Shown here: one piece after another, positions 14,755 to 17,178 of the stretch
Numbering within the stretch: position 1 is the first letter of the stretch
How the letters are laid out: the number at the start of each line of letters is the position of its first letter
DNA from: JBARCX01 sp049794535
GTDB taxonomy: Bacteria; Pseudomonadota; Gammaproteobacteria; Xanthomonadales; Rhodanobacteraceae
Assembly: GCA_049794535.1 (NCBI GenBank)
Contig: JBARCX010000203.1
Location: forward strand, 1-17,178
Direction: 5' to 3'
DNA length: 17,178 nucleotides
Notes under the pieces: model-generated
Told to the model about the DNA's origin: nothing
What the model saw: only the letters and a program-made list of their open reading frames with translations
The model's database searches: none
Position numbers and translations under genes: made by a program

Positions 14755-15531
14755 ATGCCGAATCCCACTCCCAAATACCGCGCACCGGCGCTCGACAAGG
14801 GGCTGGATATTCTCGAGCTGCTGGCGAGTGCCGATGCGCCGCTCAGCATTGCTGAAATTTCCGAAGGCGTGGGCCGCTCGCGCGGTGAGATATTCCGCAT
14901 GCTGCAGGTGCTGGAGGAGCGCGACTACATCACGCGTGGCGAAGGCGAAACCGGCTATGCGCTCACTCCGCGATTGTTCCGGCTGGGTATGGAGCAACCG
15001 CTGGTGAAGAGCATGATCGAAGCCGCGTTGCCGGTGATGCATCAGCTTGCCGATGCCAGCGGCCAGGCATGCCACCTCGTGGTGTCGTCGCGTGAGCAGA
15101 TCGTGGTGATCGCCCGCGTGGATCCACCGGGGGAGATCGCGCTGGTGGTGCGTGTCGGGCATCGTCGGCCGATGTCGCAATCGTCATCGGGCCATGTGCT
15201 GCTGGCCTTTCAGGACGATCCCGTACGCGAGCGCTGGCTGGATATGATCGCCACCCACGAACCTGGCCTGGATCGTAAAAAACTGACCAAGCTGCTGACG
15301 CAGCTGCGCACTCGCGGTTATGCCAGCGAGCCAAGCCGTGTCGTGGATGGGGTCACCGATCTCTCCGCACCGGTGCTGCAATACGGGCATGCGGTATGTG
15401 TGCTCACCATTCCGTACATCGAACAGCGAACCGCAGCGCAAAACATGACCGATGTGGTGATGGAGCTATGCCGCGCCACTGCGGAAATTTCCAGTGCGCT
15501 GGCGTTCGGTGGTTCAGCGCGCCCTGATTGA
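14755..15531 (+). CDS. IclR-family transcriptional regulator
   Basis: This 258-residue DNA-binding regulator has a winged helix-turn-helix at about residues 10-72 (ALDKGLDILELLASADAP, then SIAEISEGVGRSRGEIFRML as the helix-turn-helix) and the IclR effector-binding domain from about 80 to the end, including RVGHRRPMSQSSSGHVLLA and VTDLSAPVL. I chose ATG 14755 because TAGGAG lies four bases upstream and the product starts at the expected distance from the helix-turn-helix; earlier in-frame ATGs at 14704 and 14734 have no such site. It is divergent from fucP. It most likely senses L-fucose or a pathway intermediate and controls this locus; this rests on position only, and whether it represses or activates cannot be told. 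Confidence 0.9.
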   Translation: MPNPTPKYRAPALDKGLDILELLASADAPLSIAEISEGVGRSRGEIFRMLQVLEERDYITRGEGETGYALTPRLFRLGMEQPLVKSMIEAALPVMHQLADASGQACHLVVSSREQIVVIARVDPPGEIALVVRVGHRRPMSQSSSGHVLLAFQDDPVRERWLDMIATHEPGLDRKKLTKLLTQLRTRGYASEPSRVVDGVTDLSAPVLQYGHAVCVLTIPYIEQRTAAQNMTDVVMELCRATAEISSALAFGGSARPD

Positions 15532-15755
15532 ATCGTTGCCCTGCGCCGCCCCTCTCCCCTCGCCGACCCGAAGGTAGTCCCTGTGGGAGAGAGGGGTTGG
15601 GGTGAGGGTTCGGACTTGCGGAACCGTCTGAATCTTCGCTTCGACCGAACCCTCATCCGCCTACCGGCACCTTCTCCCAAAGGGAGAAGGATTTCACTAG
15701 GCGGTTTTTTGAACAGGCTCTCACGCCTTCGTATCTCAAAGCAGGATTTGAAACG
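15532..15755. repeat. C/G-rich intergenic inverted-repeat patch
   Basis: This 224-bp gap carries CCCCTCTCCC (15550-15559) facing GGGAGAGAGGGG (15585-15596), GGGTTCGG (15606-15613) facing CCGAACCC (15645-15652), and a final hairpin CCTTCTCCC-AAA-GGGAGAAGG (15670-15690). This style of repeat is common between genes in Xanthomonadales. It separates the regulator gene from the fucosidase gene and probably weakens read-through. Confidence 0.65.
15670..15710 (+). terminator. possible terminator after the IclR gene
   Basis: A perfect 9-bp stem with a three-base loop (15670-15690) is followed, 15 bases later, by GGTTTTTT. The T-run is too far from the stem for a classical terminator, so termination here is uncertain. 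Confidence 0.3.
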
Positions 15756-17117
15756 ATGTCCATCGGTCTGCGCATTCTCCTAGCCACCGCCATCTGCACC
15801 GCGTGCTTCACCAACACATCCGTTGCGCAGAATGCCGTCGACATCAAGCCATCACCGCAACAAGTGCATTGGCAAGATCTCGAGTTCGGCGTGATCGTGC
15901 ATTTCGGCACTAACACTTTCCTCGACCGTGAGTGGGGCGATGGCACCGCCAGCCCGAAGGTGTTCAATCCCGATCACGTCGATCCGGATCAATGGGCTCG
16001 CGCGGCAAAATCAGCCGGTGCGACCTATCTCGTGATGGTGGCCAAGCACCACGATGGTTTCGCGCTGTACCCGACAGAGCAGAGTAATTACTCGGTCAAA
16101 TCCAGCCCGTGGATGGATGGCAAAGGCGATCTGGTGAAGATGGCTGAGCAGGCCACTCGCAAGGAAGGCCTGGAGTTCGGCATCTATCTATCACCGTGGG
16201 ATCGCCACGAACCGCGCTATGCCGATTCAGCAGCCTATGACAAATACTACGCCGCGCAATTGGATGAGCTGGTGCAGAACTATGGGCCACTCGCCGAGTG
16301 GTGGCTCGACGGCGCGGGTAGCGCGGGTCATGTTTACGATTTCAAGAAATACATCGAAGAGCTACGGACCTACCAACCGAATACGATGGTCTTCGCCGAT
16401 GTGGCGTTGTTCGACTACGGCGATATTCGCTGGGTCGGCCAGGAAGATGGCCACATTCGCGGTGAAAACTGGAATGTGATCGATCGTCATGGTGAATTGC
16501 GCTGGCGTCCGGTGGAAGTGGATACGCCACTGCACACGTTGCAATGGTTCTGGCATCCGAACAGCGACACAACCTTGAAGAGCGTCAACGAGCTGGTCGA
16601 TATCTGGGAAAACAGCGTCGGACTTGGCGGCCAGCTGATGCTGGGCATTGCACCGAATCGCCACGGCCTGCTGCCCGATGCCGACGTCGCACGACTCAAG
16701 GCATTCGGTGATGCGTTGCAGGCACGTTATGGCGTCGACAAGGATCTGGCGCGAGACCATATCGCTGGCGACGCGAATGTCGATGCCGCCCTGGATGGTA
16801 ACGGCGACACCTTCTGGTCTGCGCCGGAGGGTTCACGCCACGCCATGCTTGAGGTCGATTTCGTCAGACCCGTCACCATCAATCACGCGCTCACCATGGA
16901 GTGGTTGAACGACGGTCAATCTGTGCAGAAATACGCCATCGAAGTTTGGTCAAACGGCGCGTGGACACCCGTGGCCAGGGCCGAAGCGATCGGCCATATG
17001 AAGATCGATCGTTTTGCGCCGGTAACCACGACCAAGGTGCGCCTGAACATTCTGTCCAGCGTCGGCACAGCACGCATTCGCGAGTTTCAGTTGTTTGACG
17101 TTGCTGAGGGTCATTGA
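15756..17117 (+). CDS. exported alpha-L-fucosidase, GH29 subfamily-B-like, with C-terminal CBM/discoidin-like domain
   Basis: This 453-residue exported glycosidase has a signal peptide at about 1-24 (MSIGLRILLATAICTACF...SVAQ). The catalytic barrel (about 35-325) shows FGVIVHFGTNTF (44-55), VAKHHDGFALYPT (95-107), LAEWWLDGAG with Asp185 as nucleophile, and WRPVEVDTPL with Glu254, the acid/base Glu found in subfamily-B (alpha-1,3/1,4) enzymes. NRHGLLP follows near 301. The last 120 or so residues (DANVDAALDGNGDTFWSA...REFQLFDV) look like an F5/8 type C or CBM32 beta-sandwich, which usually binds galactosides. AGGA precedes the ATG by nine bases. It is unlike the other GH29 here in length and active-site sequence, so the two probably cut different fucosyl linkages. 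Linkage specificity is inference. Confidence 0.92.
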   Translation: MSIGLRILLATAICTACFTNTSVAQNAVDIKPSPQQVHWQDLEFGVIVHFGTNTFLDREWGDGTASPKVFNPDHVDPDQWARAAKSAGATYLVMVAKHHDGFALYPTEQSNYSVKSSPWMDGKGDLVKMAEQATRKEGLEFGIYLSPWDRHEPRYADSAAYDKYYAAQLDELVQNYGPLAEWWLDGAGSAGHVYDFKKYIEELRTYQPNTMVFADVALFDYGDIRWVGQEDGHIRGENWNVIDRHGELRWRPVEVDTPLHTLQWFWHPNSDTTLKSVNELVDIWENSVGLGGQLMLGIAPNRHGLLPDADVARLKAFGDALQARYGVDKDLARDHIAGDANVDAALDGNGDTFWSAPEGSRHAMLEVDFVRPVTINHALTMEWLNDGQSVQKYAIEVWSNGAWTPVARAEAIGHMKIDRFAPVTTTKVRLNILSSVGTARIREFQLFDVAEGH

Positions 17118-17154
17118 AGCCGGTCGACTAAACCCGAGCGGCTACGCACCGGCC

Positions 17155-17178
17155 CGTCATTCCGGCGCAGGCCGGAAT
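17155..17178. repeat. partial third copy of the palindromic repeat, cut by the window edge
   Basis: CGTCATTCCGGCGCAGGCCG followed by GAAT matches the first 24 bases of the arms at 12621-12644 with one loop difference (GCAG for GTAG). It lies 37 bp after the fucosidase stop. A partner arm may lie beyond the window. Confidence 0.85.

Overview
This window is a compact L-fucose and fucosyl-glycan utilization locus from a Gram-negative gammaproteobacterium. It looks most like the Xanthomonadales, and the moderately high GC (about 60% by eye) suggests a Dyella/Rhodanobacteraceae-type genome rather than Xanthomonas itself; that placement is inference. The evidence is the clustering of a large TonB-dependent receptor with exported glycosidases, an enolase-superfamily L-fuconate dehydratase whose catalytic residues line up with the Xanthomonas campestris enzyme, and intergenic palindromes of the GTCATTCCGGCG...GCCGGAAT type.

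Layout. (1) Positions 17-7190, minus strand: a probable operon read in the order glucokinase (glk), an exported GH29 alpha-L-fucosidase, an exported GH18-fold protein, and a 1002-residue TonB-dependent receptor. (2) Positions 7191-7569: a divergent control region with several palindromes. (3) Positions 7570-12571, plus strand: a five-gene catabolic operon of aldo/keto reductase (L-fucose dehydrogenase), L-fuconolactonase, short-chain dehydrogenase (2-keto-3-deoxy-L-fuconate dehydrogenase), FAH-family hydrolase (2,4-diketo-3-deoxy-L-fuconate hydrolase) and L-fuconate dehydratase (fucD). (4) Positions 12572-12800: a 138-bp pair of inverted palindromic repeats between convergent transcription units. 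(5) Positions 12801-14503, minus strand: an L-fucose permease (fucP) and a RhaM-type sugar mutarotase that overlaps it by one base. (6) Positions 14504-14754: a second divergent control region. (7) Positions 14755-17117, plus strand: an IclR-family regulator, a C/G-rich inverted-repeat patch, then a second exported GH29 fucosidase of a different type with a C-terminal carbohydrate-binding-like domain. The window ends inside a third copy of the palindromic repeat.

How it works together (inference from family knowledge): fucosylated oligosaccharides enter the periplasm through the TonB-dependent receptor. Two GH29 enzymes of different type release L-fucose. FucP imports it and the mutarotase equilibrates the anomers. 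The non-phosphorylating pathway then converts it to L-fuconolactone, L-fuconate, 2-keto-3-deoxy-L-fuconate, 2,4-diketo-3-deoxy-L-fuconate, and finally pyruvate plus L-lactate. All catabolic steps are present with intact catalytic residues; no aldolase is needed and none is seen. The glucokinase suggests that the natural substrate also yields glucose. A 16-nt motif (14/16 identical) found in both divergent control regions is the best candidate operator, perhaps for the IclR regulator.

The individual enzymes belong to known families. The less expected features are in the junctions and control regions: two tiny SD-led minicistrons that end in ATGA on the start codons of glk and the SDR gene, a 17-bp tandem duplication at the dehydrogenase/lactonase junction, the shared operator-like motif, and the repeat elements bracketing the transporter/regulator/fucosidase block.
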